Source: an uncultured Alphaproteobacteria bacterium (GTDB lineage Bacteria > Pseudomonadota > Alphaproteobacteria > Rhodobacterales > Rhodobacteraceae). Taken from it: DNA of 64,000 nucleotides. Below the pieces are notes generated by a model. The model made no database searches. It saw only the letters and a list, made by a program, of their open reading frames with translations, and was not told where the DNA came from. The stretch spans positions 21,822-85,821 of the forward strand of contig CACGWW010000004.1 of NCBI GenBank assembly GCA_902576905.1, given 5' to 3'. This document shows positions 1 to 13,177 of this stretch, one piece after another. Within the stretch, counting starts at the first letter, position 1; the number at the start of each line of letters is the position of its first letter. Made by a program: the position numbers and the translations under genes.

Positions 1-407
1 ATTATTGTTACTGCAATAAATACGGAAAGTGCAAGAAATCCTGTTACAGCGATATGGCTGGTGTAGGTGAAACTGTAAGGTAATAGGCCCAGAACATTCC
101 CAAACAATATTAGAATAAAAAGTGTAAATATGTAGGGGAAGTATCTCAGCCCTTCCTGTCCTGCTATATCGATAATCATATCTCTAATGAAGAAATACAT
201 TAGCTCGGCAATAGACTGTAGCCGACCAGGAACCAACTGATGCTTTCGTGATCCGTAAATAAAGACGAATGAGATGGACACCAGACTTATCAACATCCAT
301 AACGCTTGGTTTGTAAAAGAAAACCATTCCAGGCTGTCTCCTGTGAGAATAGGGTCGATGATGAATTGATCCATCGGGTGAATATTAAAAGCTGACTGTT
401 TTTCCAT
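1..407 (-). CDS. atpB: F0F1 ATP synthase subunit A (partial, runs off the window start)
   Basis: Minus-strand translation from ATG at 407: MEKQSAFNIHPMDQFIIDPILTGDSLEWFSFTNQALWMLIS..., AtpB-like; immediately upstream gene is atpI. Confidence 0.9.
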   Translation of the reverse strand, partial: MEKQSAFNIHPMDQFIIDPILTGDSLEWFSFTNQALWMLISLVSISFVFIYGSRKHQLVPGRLQSIAELMYFFIRDMIIDIAGQEGLRYFPYIFTLFILILFGNVLGLLPYSFTYTSHIAVTGFLALSVFIAVTI

Positions 408-421
408 CTATTTATGTATCA

Positions 422-715
422 TCAGTTGTTTGTTTCATTCATTTTTTTTGCTGTAGCTATCATTGTTTTAACTCCAGCCATAAAGCCAAGTAGAGAAAAT
501 ACTATCAAAAATATGGGTTCACTCCCTACGACATAATCGAGTGCCATTCCCAAGCTCACCCCTAAAATCATTCCTGTGACAAGCTCAATTACCATTCTCC
601 ACCCGTCGTTTTGGACTTTCAGCCGTTTGGGCCTATTTTCCTTCTTTTTAGACTTAAATTCCTCTATTTTTCTATCCAATTGATCCAAATATTCTTTTTT
701 GGAGGATTCATTCAT
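422..715 (-). CDS. atpI: ATP synthase protein I (AtpI/AtpQ-like)
   Basis: Small two-TM protein adjacent to atpB; GMILGVSLGMALDYVVGSEPIFLIVFSLLGFMAGVKTM. Confidence 0.85.
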   Translation of the reverse strand: MNESSKKEYLDQLDRKIEEFKSKKKENRPKRLKVQNDGWRMVIELVTGMILGVSLGMALDYVVGSEPIFLIVFSLLGFMAGVKTMIATAKKMNETNN

Positions 716-790
716 CGTAAATTTGCTTCGTATTTTTAACTAACTGAACGTTATAAACACATGTAACTCTAGTCAACCCTAATTTAAGAG

Positions 791-1366
791 TTACATACAC
801 TTTTTAAGTTGCTTATCGAATATTTTTTTACTAAGTGCCGTTTTTTTTGCCACCACTAACAGAGCTTTTTTAGTTTTGTACGCTCCTGTTTTAAATCCTG
901 CCTGACCTTGGTGATAGGCAAGATATTGAAGATACGCATTATTTTTTGATATTCCCAATAATTTATTAGTTTTGTTTATATACCATCCAATAAAATTTGT
1001 TGAGTGTGCAAAATTAGACCTTCTATGATATTTGTGTCCTGTGCTTTTTTTATATTCTTTCCAGGTCCCATCAAGCGCTTGAGAATAACCGTAGGCCGAT
1101 GAAATCCTACCTGAGGGAATGACTCCAAGAAAATATTTCCTTTCAGTGCGAGCAGTGGGTCTGAAGTTAGACTCGGTTTTTATAAATGCAAGTTGCATTC
1201 CTGGGCTGACTCCCCATTTCCTCTCAGTCTTCTTTAACGCAGATCTCCAGCTTTTCTTCTGCTTTATTATTGAGCAAGCGTCCCCTTGATTCTTTGGGAC
1301 ATTCATGCAGCCAGATATAATGAGATAATTTAAAGCAAGAAAAATGAAAAAAGTTTTTTTTAGCAT
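791..1366 (-). CDS. Lytic transglycosylase SLT-domain lipoprotein
   Basis: Lipobox-like N-terminus (LIISGC) and SLT motifs (IKTESNFRP, SAYGYSQALDGTW, YLAYHQGQAG). Confidence 0.8.
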   Translation of the reverse strand: MLKKTFFIFLALNYLIISGCMNVPKNQGDACSIIKQKKSWRSALKKTERKWGVSPGMQLAFIKTESNFRPTARTERKYFLGVIPSGRISSAYGYSQALDGTWKEYKKSTGHKYHRRSNFAHSTNFIGWYINKTNKLLGISKNNAYLQYLAYHQGQAGFKTGAYKTKKALLVVAKKTALSKKIFDKQLKKCM

Positions 1367-1478
1367 AGAAAGTTATTGTATTTGGATTGCTAGTTAATTT
1401 ATTATTATCGTTGTCACTTGTAACTTTTTTAAATTCGATTATTTAAAAGTCAAAGGTTTTGGTCTAAAAGGTTAGAAA

Positions 1479-1805
1479 ATGCTAAATAGAAATGCAAAAT
1501 TTTCCATAGGCGAGGTTGTAAAACATCGAATACATCCTTTTAGAGGAGTTATATTTGATGTAGATCCTACTTTTGATAATACGGAAGAATGGTGGAACTC
1601 TATCCCAGAAAACCATAGACCAAAAAAGGATCAACCATTTTACCACCTTTTGGCTGAGAACGATTCAAGTTACTATATCGCCTACGTGTCTGAACAAAAC
1701 TTACTCTACGATGACAGCGGAGAACCAATTGGACACCCTGAGGTGAAGCAACTATTTGGTAGCTTGTCTGAAGGAAGATACCTCTTATCTGATATAATGC
1801 ATTGA
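1479..1805 (+). CDS. hspQ: Heat shock protein HspQ
   Basis: FSIGEVVKHRIHPFRGVIFDVDPTFDNTEEWW...QPFYHLLAEN...YVSEQNLL, HspQ signature. Confidence 0.9.
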   Translation: MLNRNAKFSIGEVVKHRIHPFRGVIFDVDPTFDNTEEWWNSIPENHRPKKDQPFYHLLAENDSSYYIAYVSEQNLLYDDSGEPIGHPEVKQLFGSLSEGRYLLSDIMH

Positions 1806-1812
1806 TAGCTAA

Positions 1813-3399
1813 CTAATATCCTAGCGCACAACCATCTTTTCTGGGATCCGATGCCCCTATAAGAACACCAGAAGAGTCAAATCGTACCATTTGCCCACCG
1901 CCTATGGGGATATTTGCCTCCTCTATTTTATAACCCATTTTGGATAGTTTTTCTCTCGTAGCTTTAGGGTAACCTCTTTCCAAGTTTAATACACCATCAA
2001 AATAAAAGCTTCTTGGAAAGTTTAGGGCCTCTTGAAGTTCCATGCTATAGTCTTTTATATTGCTTAGAATTCTTGCATGACCATTAGCTTGGTATTGACC
2101 ACCCATAACTCCAAATGGCATTATGCTGCCGTTTTTTTCTTCTAGAATAGCAGGAATTATTGTGTGTAAAGGCCTTTTGCCACCTAATAATTCATTTGGG
2201 TGATTTTTCTTTAAAGTAAAGCCAGCACCACGATTATGAAAAAGTAGTCCATATTTTCTAGAAGATAACCCCGATCCAAACGCATGAAAAGTAGAGAAAA
2301 TGAGAGATATAGCGTTTCCCTCATTATCAGCTGCACATATTAAGACAGTATCTTTATTTCGCGTAAAAAAGTCATAGTCGAGATTATCGCTTAATAATTC
2401 TCCTAAGGAGATTTCTCTCGATAATTGTTTTAGATACGTTTCATCTGTAAATATATTTTGTTTAATTTTTGAAAAATTTGGATCTCCAATAAAATTATTT
2501 CTCGCAGAATATGCTATTTTAGCTATTTCAGCCTCCAAGTGAACTCTTTCAAAGGAGTCAGCTTTAAATCGTTCAATATGACATAATTCCATTAACTTTT
2601 TCATCATTATAGCTGTTATACCCTGTCCGTTTGGAGGTAATTCGATTAATGTACTGCCATCTTTTAGAGTTGCATATATTGGATCGACATATTGAACACT
2701 AACATCTTCGAAATCAGCAAGGGTATGTACTCCGCCTAACTCCTGTAAAGAGCTTACAAGGTCAACTGTAATATCCGACTGGTAAAAACCCTTTGAGCCC
2801 TGAGCTGCTATTTGTCTTAATACTTCTGCCTGCATAGGTGCCCTAAACAAAGAACCAGCTCTATATGGTCTCCCAGAACAAAGATAAAACTTCTCAGAGG
2901 ATCCAATAAGCTTCTCTCTGTGTGTCTCCCAGTCAAAGGAAACACGGGGGCTGACTACTACACCTTCTTCAGCATACTTTATTGGTTGGGTACATAGTTC
3001 TTTTAAACCTAAATTACCAAATTTATTTGCAACCTCTTCAAATAGAGATACTGCACCTGGAACAGTAACCGAGTGGACGCTATCTAAAGGAATCTTTTCC
3101 ATGTTTTCTGACAGCAAAGTGTCACTAGACAAATTCATCGGTGCCTTGCCAGACCCATTTAAACCAATGATGTTTTTTGATTTTTTTGTTTTAATAACTG
3201 CAAATGCATCTCCAAATAGACCGGTAGATTGTGGTTCACATAAAACCAGCATAAGGGCACTAGTAATAGCGGCATCGATCGCGTTTCCTCCTTTATTCAT
3301 AGCGTCAAGCCCTATTTTTGCAGCTAGGGGGTGAGAAGTTGCTATCATTCCATTTGATGAAAATACTTGAGAGCGTTCAGGTTTTTGAAAGTCTCGCAT
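1813..3399 (-). CDS. Gamma-glutamyltransferase family protein
   Basis: GGT-like: MIATSHPLAAKIGLDAMNKGGNAIDAA; ELPPNGQGITAIMMKKLME; GGKRPLHTIIPA. Confidence 0.88.
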   Translation of the reverse strand: MRDFQKPERSQVFSSNGMIATSHPLAAKIGLDAMNKGGNAIDAAITSALMLVLCEPQSTGLFGDAFAVIKTKKSKNIIGLNGSGKAPMNLSSDTLLSENMEKIPLDSVHSVTVPGAVSLFEEVANKFGNLGLKELCTQPIKYAEEGVVVSPRVSFDWETHREKLIGSSEKFYLCSGRPYRAGSLFRAPMQAEVLRQIAAQGSKGFYQSDITVDLVSSLQELGGVHTLADFEDVSVQYVDPIYATLKDGSTLIELPPNGQGITAIMMKKLMELCHIERFKADSFERVHLEAEIAKIAYSARNNFIGDPNFSKIKQNIFTDETYLKQLSREISLGELLSDNLDYDFFTRNKDTVLICAADNEGNAISLIFSTFHAFGSGLSSRKYGLLFHNRGAGFTLKKNHPNELLGGKRPLHTIIPAILEEKNGSIMPFGVMGGQYQANGHARILSNIKDYSMELQEALNFPRSFYFDGVLNLERGYPKATREKLSKMGYKIEEANIPIGGGQMVRFDSSGVLIGASDPRKDGCALGY

Positions 3400-3408
3400 T
3401 ATTTGCTC

Positions 3409-3714
3409 CTACACTAAATTCAGCTTAAGTTCTTTATGTTTTAATACTCTTAGAGTGGATTTTAAATCATTGGAACACTTCAGTATTCTTCCATCCATAG
3501 CTACCAAGGAATACAATCTTCCGTATTTTGAATTTTTGGGTGTTTTCTTAATACTAAAGAGGGCCCAATCAGAATTTTTTCTGTAGATAGAAAAAACTAC
3601 AAAATCTTTCAAAAAAGAGATGCTATAATCTTTCCATAGTCCCTGTGACACCATTACACCATAAAGTTGTAGAATTTGATTAAGCTCTACTTTTTCAAAA
3701 CGCGCTTGTTTCAT
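3409..3714 (-). CDS. DUF2794-like protein (start trimmed; the ORF-track start lies inside the tRNA gene)
   Basis: MKQARFEKVELNQILQLYGVMVSQGLWKDYSISFLKDFVVFSIYRK; the listed 3771 start would overlap tRNA-Ala. Confidence 0.7.
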   Translation of the reverse strand: MKQARFEKVELNQILQLYGVMVSQGLWKDYSISFLKDFVVFSIYRKNSDWALFSIKKTPKNSKYGRLYSLVAMDGRILKCSNDLKSTLRVLKHKELKLNLV

Positions 3715-3722
3715 TTTCTTCT

Positions 3723-3798
<76 letters not shown>

Positions 3799-3843
3799 TT
3801 TTTCTTTTTGTCAAAGTTTAACACTAAAACAATTAGTTTAAAA

Positions 3844-4188
3844 TTAGTTTTCTTCGCTGTCTGTAGACGCTACATCGGTAATCTCTTCCAATGGAACTGT
3901 ATCCTGATCATCATCTTCTAAAAGTTCATCATCTAATTCGGATGAGTCCTCCCCCTCATCTAATATGAGATCATCCTCAATAGTCAACAATTCTTCTGAC
4001 TCTTCAAACTTTGCATCGTTGATATTTTCTTCGCTTTTTCTCGTTACCTTGGTTTTTTCAGATGAAGATTTATCAAGTATAAGTTCTTTGCCGGTGTAAG
4101 GGCTTATCACAGGACTATTATTAAGATCATAAAAGCGTTTACCAGTCTCTGGACAAATTCTTTTTGTCCCCCATTCTTCTTTTGCCAT
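3844..4188 (-). CDS. TIGR02300 family protein
   Basis: MAKEEWGTKRICPETGKRFYDLNNSPVISPYTGKEL followed by an acidic tail. Confidence 0.85.
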   Translation of the reverse strand: MAKEEWGTKRICPETGKRFYDLNNSPVISPYTGKELILDKSSSEKTKVTRKSEENINDAKFEESEELLTIEDDLILDEGEDSSELDDELLEDDDQDTVPLEEITDVASTDSEEN

Positions 4189-4277
4189 TACCTTCTCTCC
4201 TAGCTGTTAATTGCCTTGGATGTTGATAAATGTTTGTTAAATGATTTGCAAGAAATTAAATACAGATTTTTACAATA

Positions 4278-5666
4278 TTAAGAGTGAATTGCTCCCAGCC
4301 CACAAGCAAGTGCAGCCTCGCGTACCGCCTCTGAAAAAGTTGGGTGAGCATGGCAAGTCCTTGCTAAATCTTCGGTGCTCGCACCAAATTCCATCGCCAT
4401 GCATACTTCATGGATAAGATCACCGGCAGCAGGCCCAATGATGTGAGCTCCTAGAATTCTATCATTATTTGAGTCGGCTATAATTTTTACAAAACCGTTA
4501 CTAGAAAAAACTGTCTTTGCGCGACCATTACCCATGAATGAAAACTTTCCAACTTTAATTTGTATACCTTCTTCCTTTAATTCATTTTCTGTTTTGCCAA
4601 CAGCAGCAACCTCTGGATCAGTATAAACAACGCTGGGTATTACTTGAAAATTCACATGACCAGCTTGTCCCGCAATTATTTCAGCAACAGCTATACCTTC
4701 TTCTTCTGCTTTGTGGGCTAACATTGGTCCTGATGTCACATCACCTATAGCAAATATATTTGTTGCAGTCGTTCTCCAATTGTTATCAGTTTCAATTTGC
4801 CCTTTAGGGTTCAACTTCACTCCGATGTTTTCGAGTTTGAGGTTTTTAGTAAAAGGTTTTCTCCCCGTAGCCACTAAAACGACATCCGCAGATAATTCAT
4901 TTTGATCATGGGAATCTAGTTGCTTAAAAGTAACTTTCGCGCCTTTTTTTTCTTTTGTTATCGTAGAAACAGAGCTATTCAAGTGGAACTTAAAACCTTG
5001 TTTTTGCAATATAGATTTAAAGTTTTTTGATATATCGTGGTCCATACCATTTAAAACTTTATCAAAGAATTCAACAACTGTTACTTCAGTTCCAAGACGA
5101 CTGTATATTGAACCCATTTCCAAACCAATAACACCTGCACCAACAATTATCATTTTTTCTGGGATTTTCTTTAATTCCAATGCACCAGTTGAAGACACGA
5201 TCACTTGTTCGTCAAATTCCATGTTCTTTAGACTAGAAGCCTCGGAGCCAGTAGCAATAACGAAGTAGGTTGCCTCAAAATTTTCATTATCAACACTGAT
5301 TGTATTTTGATCGATAAAGCTAGCCCAACCATTTATTAAAGTAATTTTATTTTTTTTAAATAGGTACTCTATCCCCTTAGTATTATCTTTTATCATACTC
5401 TCTTTATAGCTGAGCATTTTACCCCAGTTCACAACAGGTGGATCTACCTCTATTCCCATTTTAGAAAAATTTTCTACTGAGTTGTGATAGTTATGGGAAG
5501 CATTTAGTAATGCTTTTGATGGAATACACCCTACGTTTAAACAAGTACCTCCAAGTGAAGTATTCCCTTCAACACAAGCAACTTTTATTCCGAGCTGCGC
5601 GAGTTTTATTGCGCACACATATCCTCCTGGGCCACTGCCAATAACTATCGCATCGAATTTTTCCAT
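4278..5666 (-). CDS. lpdA: Dihydrolipoyl dehydrogenase (2-oxoglutarate dehydrogenase E3)
   Basis: [48 protein letters not shown]; operon context. Confidence 0.96.
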   Translation of the reverse strand: MEKFDAIVIGSGPGGYVCAIKLAQLGIKVACVEGNTSLGGTCLNVGCIPSKALLNASHNYHNSVENFSKMGIEVDPPVVNWGKMLSYKESMIKDNTKGIEYLFKKNKITLINGWASFIDQNTISVDNENFEATYFVIATGSEASSLKNMEFDEQVIVSSTGALELKKIPEKMIIVGAGVIGLEMGSIYSRLGTEVTVVEFFDKVLNGMDHDISKNFKSILQKQGFKFHLNSSVSTITKEKKGAKVTFKQLDSHDQNELSADVVLVATGRKPFTKNLKLENIGVKLNPKGQIETDNNWRTTATNIFAIGDVTSGPMLAHKAEEEGIAVAEIIAGQAGHVNFQVIPSVVYTDPEVAAVGKTENELKEEGIQIKVGKFSFMGNGRAKTVFSSNGFVKIIADSNNDRILGAHIIGPAAGDLIHEVCMAMEFGASTEDLARTCHAHPTFSEAVREAALACGLGAIHS

Positions 5667-5686
5667 TTGAAATCCTTATTTTTATT

Positions 5687-6850
5687 TTATAGATCAATCA
5701 ACAATCGACGTGGATCTTCCAAGTTTTCTTTTACCCTGACTAGAAATGTAACAGCACCCTTTCCATCTACAATACGATGGTCATAACTCAGGGCAAGATA
5801 CATCATAGGCAGTATCTCAATTTTTCCATCAATAGCCATCGGTCTTTCTTGAATTTTATGCATTCCAAGTATACCGGACTCAGGTGAATTTAGAATAGGC
5901 GAGGACATTAGAGATCCATATATACCGCCGTTAGATATAGTGAAAGTTCCACCAGTCATATCTGCCATAGATAGCTTTCCATCTCTTGCTAATAAGCCCA
6001 TCTTATTAATTTCCTTTTCTATATCAGAGAAGCTCATGGCATCAGCATTTTTTAAAACCGGTACAACTAAACCGTTATCTGTTCCTACCGCTACGCCCAT
6101 ATTGACGTATTGCTTGTATATTATATAGTCCCCATCTATTTGTGCATTGACCTCGGGTACTTCTTCTAGAGCTTTACAGCAAGCTTTTACAAAAAATGAC
6201 ATAAACCCTAATTTAACCCCAACTTTTGACAAGAATTGATCTTTAAATTCACTTCTTATTTTTAAAATAGCTGTCATATCTGCTTCATTGTATGTTGTCA
6301 GCATCGCAGCAGTATTTTGAGATTCTTTAAGCCTTCGAGCTATTGTTTGTCTTAATCTCGTCATTTTTACTTTTTCTTCTGATCCCATTGAAGGCATTAA
6401 GCTTTTCTTTGTATTTTGATTGTTTGGCAAGCTTATTACGTCCTCTTTCATAATCCGACCGTTTCTGCCAGAGCCTTTCAAGGAGCTCGGATCAATATTT
6501 TTTTCCTTCATGATTTTTTCTGCAGAGGGAGCATTTTTTACACTTTTCGTTCCTTCAGCAATATTTTTTTCGCCGGTTTTATCATTTGACAATTCATTTT
6601 TTTCTGCTGCTGCTGCGCCTTCCTCTAATATAGCTAGTATTGCATCTAACTCTACTGTCTCCCCCTCTTTAACTATAATTTTTGACACAACACCGTTTAC
6701 AGTACTTGGTACTTCGATAGTGACTTTATCTGTTTCGAGTTCGCATATCATTTCATCAACTGCGACGTTATCGCCGGCCTTCTTGAACCAAGTGCCAACA
6801 GTTGCCTCGGTCACACTTTCACCTAATGTAGGAACTTTCAACTCTATCAT
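5687..6850 (-). CDS. odhB: 2-oxoglutarate dehydrogenase E2, dihydrolipoyl succinyltransferase
   Basis: Lipoyl domain ([13 protein letters not shown]), catalytic [17 protein letters not shown]. Confidence 0.96.
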   Translation of the reverse strand: MIELKVPTLGESVTEATVGTWFKKAGDNVAVDEMICELETDKVTIEVPSTVNGVVSKIIVKEGETVELDAILAILEEGAAAAEKNELSNDKTGEKNIAEGTKSVKNAPSAEKIMKEKNIDPSSLKGSGRNGRIMKEDVISLPNNQNTKKSLMPSMGSEEKVKMTRLRQTIARRLKESQNTAAMLTTYNEADMTAILKIRSEFKDQFLSKVGVKLGFMSFFVKACCKALEEVPEVNAQIDGDYIIYKQYVNMGVAVGTDNGLVVPVLKNADAMSFSDIEKEINKMGLLARDGKLSMADMTGGTFTISNGGIYGSLMSSPILNSPESGILGMHKIQERPMAIDGKIEILPMMYLALSYDHRIVDGKGAVTFLVRVKENLEDPRRLLIDL

Positions 6851-6872
6851 TATAACCCCCTTAAGTAACGCC

Positions 6873-9848
6873 TTAAACCTCTAAAGCTTGATCAATCAGT
6901 TTTCCCTGCTGTTCAATGTGCTGCTTTGCTAAACCGGTTGCTGGCGAAGCAGCGGACTGTCGTCCAGCATAATCAGCCCTGCCAGAGCTATGGCTTATAT
7001 GACCTAATATCATCTCCAGTATTGGTTCTACGAAAAACCATCCTCCCTGGTTCCGTGGCTCTTCTTGGCACCAAGTTATTTTTGCGTTCTCAAAACGTGA
7101 TAACTCCTTAATCATTGATTGTGAGGGAAAAGGATACAACTGTTCAAGTCTAAGTAAATATACCTCTTTTAGATTTCTCTTGTTTCTTTCCACAAATAGC
7201 TCGTAGTAAATTTTTCCCGAGCAAATAACTACTTTTTTAATTTTACTGTCTTCGGTGAGCTTAAAGTCACTCGATGTTTCGGCGTCATCTTTGAGTATTC
7301 TGTGGAAACTTGAGCCATTTGTAAAATCTTTCAATGAACTTACAGCTAGTTTATTTCTCAGTAATGATTTTGGTGTCATTATGACAAGTGGTTTTCGAAA
7401 ATGCCTATGCATTTGTCGTCTCAATATATGAAAATAGTTTGCCGGAGTCGAAACATTAGCCACTATCCAATTTTCTTCTGCACATGCCTGGAGAAATCTT
7501 TCTAATCTAGCAGAAGAGTGCTCTGGTCCTTGACCTTCATAACCGTGAGGAAGTAGCATTACAAGCCCAGACATTCTCAACCATTTTTTTTCTCCTGAGG
7601 ATATAAATTGATCTATCATAATCTGTGCCCCATTAACGAAATCTCCAAACTGAGCCTCCCACAGAGTCAAGCAATTCGGTTCTGCAAGAGAGTACCCATA
7701 CTCATAACCTAAGACAGCGTACTCCGATAACATAGAGTCAATCACCTCAAATTGAGTTTTTTGACTAATATCCAATTTGCCACCTATTTTAGACACACCA
7801 AACTCAATGGAATTTTGTGTTATATTGTAAAGGGGATAGAAACGTTCTTCAGTCTCTTGATCTATAATTGCGGAATGCCTTTGGGAAAAAGTACCTCTTT
7901 TCGAATCTTGGCCAGATAGCCTAACCGAAAACCCCTCATTCAACAAAGAGCCAAATGCAAGCGCTTCAGCTGTTGCCCAGTCAATACCTTCTCCTTTGTT
8001 TAAGGTATCCTTTTTATTTTCTAACATTCTGGACACTGTTTTGTGTATCTTGAAATTATTTGGGACGGTTGTCAGTACCTTCGATATTTTTTTAAACACA
8101 TCGTTCTTTATGGAGGTTTTTCCCCTTTCGTAGTTGTCCGGTCGCTTAGTAAGCCCAGACCATCTTCCATCAAGCCAGTCAGCCTTATTCGGTTTGTAGT
8201 TTTTTCCTGCCTCGAACTCGTCATTCAAAAAGCTTTGAAAATTTGATTTTAAGTTGTTCAACTCACCATCTTTTAGCGTTCCTTCTGCCTCCAGCTTTCT
8301 GGAGTATAATTCAAGAGTGGTCGGATGGGTTTTAATTTTTTTGTACATTTTAGGTTGGGTAAACATAGGTTCATCACCTTCATTATGCCCAAAACGTCGG
8401 TAGCAAAAAATATCAATCACAACGTCTTTTTTAAATTTTTGTCTAAATTCTGTGGCCACTTTTGCAGCGTGAACTACCGCTTCCGGATCATCGCCATTAA
8501 CATGGAAAATTGGTGCTTCTACCATAAGCGCAATATCTGTTGGGTATGGTGATGACCTTGAATAGAGCGGTGCGGTCGTGAAACCAATTTGATTATTTAC
8601 GACGATATGGATAGTGCCGCCTGTGCGATGTCCCTTTAGACCCGAAAGTCCAAAGCATTCAGCAACGATACCTTGGCCTGCAAAAGCTGCATCACCATGC
8701 AGCAAAACAGGTAGAACCTTTTCTCTTTCTTTATCGTTGAGCTGCTCTTGCTTTGCCCTTACTTTTCCTAATACGACGGGGTTAACAGCCTCTAAGTGAG
8801 AAGGATTTGCCGTCAGAGATAAATGCACTGTGTTTCCATCAAACTCTCGGTCAGACGAAGCACCCAAATGATATTTTACATCTCCGGAGCCATCAACATC
8901 TTCAGGTTTATAGCTCCCACCTTGGAACTCGTTAAAAATTGCTTTAAAAGGTTTGCTCATCACGTTAGCTAGTATTGATAATCTTCCTCTGTGGGGCATA
9001 CCTATAACAATTTCCTTAACTCCTAAATTTCCACCTCTCTTTATTATTTGCTCCATAGCAGGAATTAGAGATTCTCCCCCATCCAATCCAAACCTTTTTG
9101 TGCCTGTGTATTTAACGTGTAGAAATTTTTCAAACCCTTCAGCTTCTATGAGCTTTTTTAATATAGCTTTTCGCCCCTCTTTTGTGAATTGTATTTCTTT
9201 GCCCAGCCCTTCAATACGTTCTTTTAGCCATGCTGACTGTTCTGGGTTCGAAATATGCATATACTGTAGGGCAAAGGTTCCACAGTAGGTTCTCTCAAGT
9301 AGAGACATAATCTCGCTCATTGAAGCAACTTCCAATCCTAATACATTATCAATGTATATTTCTCTCTCCATATCTTCCTCAGAAAAACCATAATTTTTTG
9401 GATCCAGTTCTGGATGATATGACAGGCTATTGATTTCAAGTGGGTCAAGCTTTGCTTTTAAATGGCCTCTTATTCTGAAAGCTCTAATAATCATAAGAGC
9501 CCTTAAACTATCTATCACTTTTTCTTTTAAGTTATCTGAGCTTTTGAAGAAATCAGATTTTTCCGAATATGCTAAAATTTTTTCTTCTAATGCTTCTGTA
9601 GATTTTGAACTCCAAAAGCTATTGTCTTGTATTCCAAAATCTTGCTTTTGATCTACAGGCCAATCACTTCGGGACCATGATGCTTTTTCAGCTGAGGTAT
9701 CGCTTGTTTCAAAAAAAGATGACCATGATTCATCTACTGATTTAGGGTCGTTAAGGTACATATTTTGTAGATACTCAAGATAGCTAGAGTTTCCTCCGTT
9801 AAGGATGTCATCCGCTTTTTTAGAGTTTTTAGGATCCATTTTATTCAT
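6873..9848 (-). CDS. sucA: 2-oxoglutarate dehydrogenase E1
   Basis: 991 aa; [69 protein letters not shown]. Confidence 0.97.
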   Translation of the reverse strand: MNKMDPKNSKKADDILNGGNSSYLEYLQNMYLNDPKSVDESWSSFFETSDTSAEKASWSRSDWPVDQKQDFGIQDNSFWSSKSTEALEEKILAYSEKSDFFKSSDNLKEKVIDSLRALMIIRAFRIRGHLKAKLDPLEINSLSYHPELDPKNYGFSEEDMEREIYIDNVLGLEVASMSEIMSLLERTYCGTFALQYMHISNPEQSAWLKERIEGLGKEIQFTKEGRKAILKKLIEAEGFEKFLHVKYTGTKRFGLDGGESLIPAMEQIIKRGGNLGVKEIVIGMPHRGRLSILANVMSKPFKAIFNEFQGGSYKPEDVDGSGDVKYHLGASSDREFDGNTVHLSLTANPSHLEAVNPVVLGKVRAKQEQLNDKEREKVLPVLLHGDAAFAGQGIVAECFGLSGLKGHRTGGTIHIVVNNQIGFTTAPLYSRSSPYPTDIALMVEAPIFHVNGDDPEAVVHAAKVATEFRQKFKKDVVIDIFCYRRFGHNEGDEPMFTQPKMYKKIKTHPTTLELYSRKLEAEGTLKDGELNNLKSNFQSFLNDEFEAGKNYKPNKADWLDGRWSGLTKRPDNYERGKTSIKNDVFKKISKVLTTVPNNFKIHKTVSRMLENKKDTLNKGEGIDWATAEALAFGSLLNEGFSVRLSGQDSKRGTFSQRHSAIIDQETEERFYPLYNITQNSIEFGVSKIGGKLDISQKTQFEVIDSMLSEYAVLGYEYGYSLAEPNCLTLWEAQFGDFVNGAQIMIDQFISSGEKKWLRMSGLVMLLPHGYEGQGPEHSSARLERFLQACAEENWIVANVSTPANYFHILRRQMHRHFRKPLVIMTPKSLLRNKLAVSSLKDFTNGSSFHRILKDDAETSSDFKLTEDSKIKKVVICSGKIYYELFVERNKRNLKEVYLLRLEQLYPFPSQSMIKELSRFENAKITWCQEEPRNQGGWFFVEPILEMILGHISHSSGRADYAGRQSAASPATGLAKQHIEQQGKLIDQALEV

Positions 9849-9914
9849 GGTTATTTACTTCTTTATCTATTTACCAATATTATAGTACTTACTAGCGTTT
9901 TCTAGTATGTTTGG

Positions 9915-10802
9915 CTAATTTTTTTGAATTGCCTCTTGTACTGCTTCTCCTAAAGTGGCTGGACTATCTGAAACAATAACCCCAGCTTTTTTCATTGCTT
10001 CCATTTTATCTTCAGCGGCACCCATACTTCCCGCTACTATAGCTCCGGCATGCCCCATTCTTCTTCCCTTGGGAGCTGTTCTCCCAGCAATGAAACCCGC
10101 AATCGGTTTTGATCTCCCCTTTTTGCGCTCTTTTATTAAATATTCGCAAGTTTCTTCCTCGGCGCTGCCACCGATCTCTCCTATCATTATTATAGATTGT
10201 GTTTCATCATCACTTAAAAACTTATCAATCACATCGATGAATTCTGTGCCTTTAATAGGGTCACCTCCAATACCAATACATGACGATTGGCCTAATCCAA
10301 TTTTTGTCGTTTGATCAACAGCTTCATAAGTCAGTGTTCCAGATCGTGAGACAACGCCTACTGTTCCCTTTTTATGAATATGCCCTGGCATTATCCCAAT
10401 CTTGCATTGCCCTGGTGTTATCACGCCTGGGCAATTTGGTCCTATTAGAATTGATTTTGATCGTGATAAAACTGCCTTTACTCTCATCATGTCTAAAATA
10501 GGTATACCCTCTGTGATGCAAACTATTAAATCCATTTCGGCATCAACTGCTTCTAATATTGCGTCAGCGGCAAATGGTGGAGGTACATAGATTGCGCTTG
10601 CGTTGGCCCCGGTAGTTATCTTTGCTTCCTCCACAGAATTAAAAATGGGAAGGTCTAGGTGAGTTCCTCCACCTTTGCCAGGGGTTACACCCCCAACCAT
10701 TTTTGTTCCATATTTTATAGCCTGCTCTGTATGGAAGGAACCTTGACTTCCAGTAAGACCTTGGCAAATAACTTTAGTATCTGAATTTATATAAATACTC
10801 AT
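9915..10802 (-). CDS. sucD: Succinyl-CoA ligase alpha subunit
   Basis: [53 protein letters not shown]. Confidence 0.97.
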   Translation of the reverse strand: MSIYINSDTKVICQGLTGSQGSFHTEQAIKYGTKMVGGVTPGKGGGTHLDLPIFNSVEEAKITTGANASAIYVPPPFAADAILEAVDAEMDLIVCITEGIPILDMMRVKAVLSRSKSILIGPNCPGVITPGQCKIGIMPGHIHKKGTVGVVSRSGTLTYEAVDQTTKIGLGQSSCIGIGGDPIKGTEFIDVIDKFLSDDETQSIIMIGEIGGSAEEETCEYLIKERKKGRSKPIAGFIAGRTAPKGRRMGHAGAIVAGSMGAAEDKMEAMKKAGVIVSDSPATLGEAVQEAIQKN

Positions 10803-10809
10803 ATTGAGC

Positions 10810-12012
10810 TCACTTTATCTGTGCAACTATTTTAGCCGCGGCATCATTTAAATTGTCGGCCGTGATTACGTTCAAGTCACTTTGCTCTATAATCTTTTTT
10901 CCTTCATCGACGTTTGTTCCTTCAAGCCTTACTACCAATGGAACTTTTAATCCTACTTCTTTAGTAGCTTGAACCACTCCTTCAGCAATTACATCGCAAC
11001 GCATTATTCCACCAAAGATGTTAACTAATATTCCTTTTACATTCTTATCTGATGTGATTATTTTGAAAGCTTCTGTAACCTTTTCCTGTGTCGCTCCCCC
11101 ACCGACATCCAGAAAGTTCGCTGGCTCAGAACCATTCAGTTTAATTATATCCATCGTCGCCATAGCTAATCCGGCACCATTTACCATGCAACCAATCTCT
11201 CCATCTAATGATATATAATTAAGATCAAACTTTGATGCTTCTAACTCTTTTGGGTCTTCTTCAGTAATGTCCCTTAGAGTTTCTAAATCCTTATTTTTGA
11301 AGAGAGCATTGCTATCGAAGCTCATCTTGCAATCGAGACAAATTAAGGAATTATCTTTGGTCATGATTAAAGGATTGATCTCAATCATATCGCAATTTTT
11401 CTCGATAAAAAGATTGTAGAGGTTACGTGTCATTTTAACGCATTGCTTAAAAGCAGTATCCTTTAAACCCAACGCGAAAGCTATTTTTCTCCCATGGTGG
11501 TCGGAAAATCCTTCGGCGGGATCAACAATAATTGTTACAATATCAGTAGGATTTTCCTCTGCTACCTTTTCAATATCCATGCCACCTTTCCTAGAGCATA
11601 CAAATGACACAGAACTAGAAGACCGATCAACCAAAAGCGCCAGGTAAAATTCTTTAACTATAGTACATCCTAGTTCGACGTAGACTTTGTTTACGGTCTT
11701 ACCACCTTCGCCAGTTTGTTTTGTAACTAGTGTTTTACCCAACATTTTATGCGCTTGTTCAAGGGCATCATTGACATTTTTTGAAATTCTAACACCCCCA
11801 CCCTTACCGGCATCATTTTCTTTAAATTTTCCCTTTCCGCGCCCACCAGCATGGATCTGTGCTTTTACCGCAAATACAGGTTCTTCATCTGCTTGTTCGG
11901 CAAGTGTTTTGAGAGAAGCTAAATTACTCTGTAAATCTAAGACAATTCCAGGCTGAACTGGAATACCGAATTGACTAAGCAATGATTTTCCCTGAAATTC
12001 GTGTATATTCAT
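10810..12012 (-). CDS. sucC: Succinyl-CoA ligase beta subunit
   Basis: [22 protein letters not shown]-grasp; [32 protein letters not shown]. Confidence 0.97.
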   Translation of the reverse strand: MNIHEFQGKSLLSQFGIPVQPGIVLDLQSNLASLKTLAEQADEEPVFAVKAQIHAGGRGKGKFKENDAGKGGGVRISKNVNDALEQAHKMLGKTLVTKQTGEGGKTVNKVYVELGCTIVKEFYLALLVDRSSSSVSFVCSRKGGMDIEKVAEENPTDIVTIIVDPAEGFSDHHGRKIAFALGLKDTAFKQCVKMTRNLYNLFIEKNCDMIEINPLIMTKDNSLICLDCKMSFDSNALFKNKDLETLRDITEEDPKELEASKFDLNYISLDGEIGCMVNGAGLAMATMDIIKLNGSEPANFLDVGGGATQEKVTEAFKIITSDKNVKGILVNIFGGIMRCDVIAEGVVQATKEVGLKVPLVVRLEGTNVDEGKKIIEQSDLNVITADNLNDAAAKIVAQIK

Positions 12013-12032
12013 TTGCCCCCCTTCTTTACAAT

Positions 12033-13085
<1,053 letters not shown>

Positions 13086-13177
13086 TCAAAAAGTAAAATA
13101 ATTTTTTATGAATTTCAAACTTATTTATTGAAATATTTGATTATATATTTTTGAAATATTTGAGAGGACCTAAAGTT

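Noticed and set aside
13151-13177. TTG start for the CitE-like gene (MKYLRGPKV extension).
   Set aside because: The ATG at 13178 has a good GAGAGGA Shine-Dalgarno and starts the protein at the conserved N-terminus.
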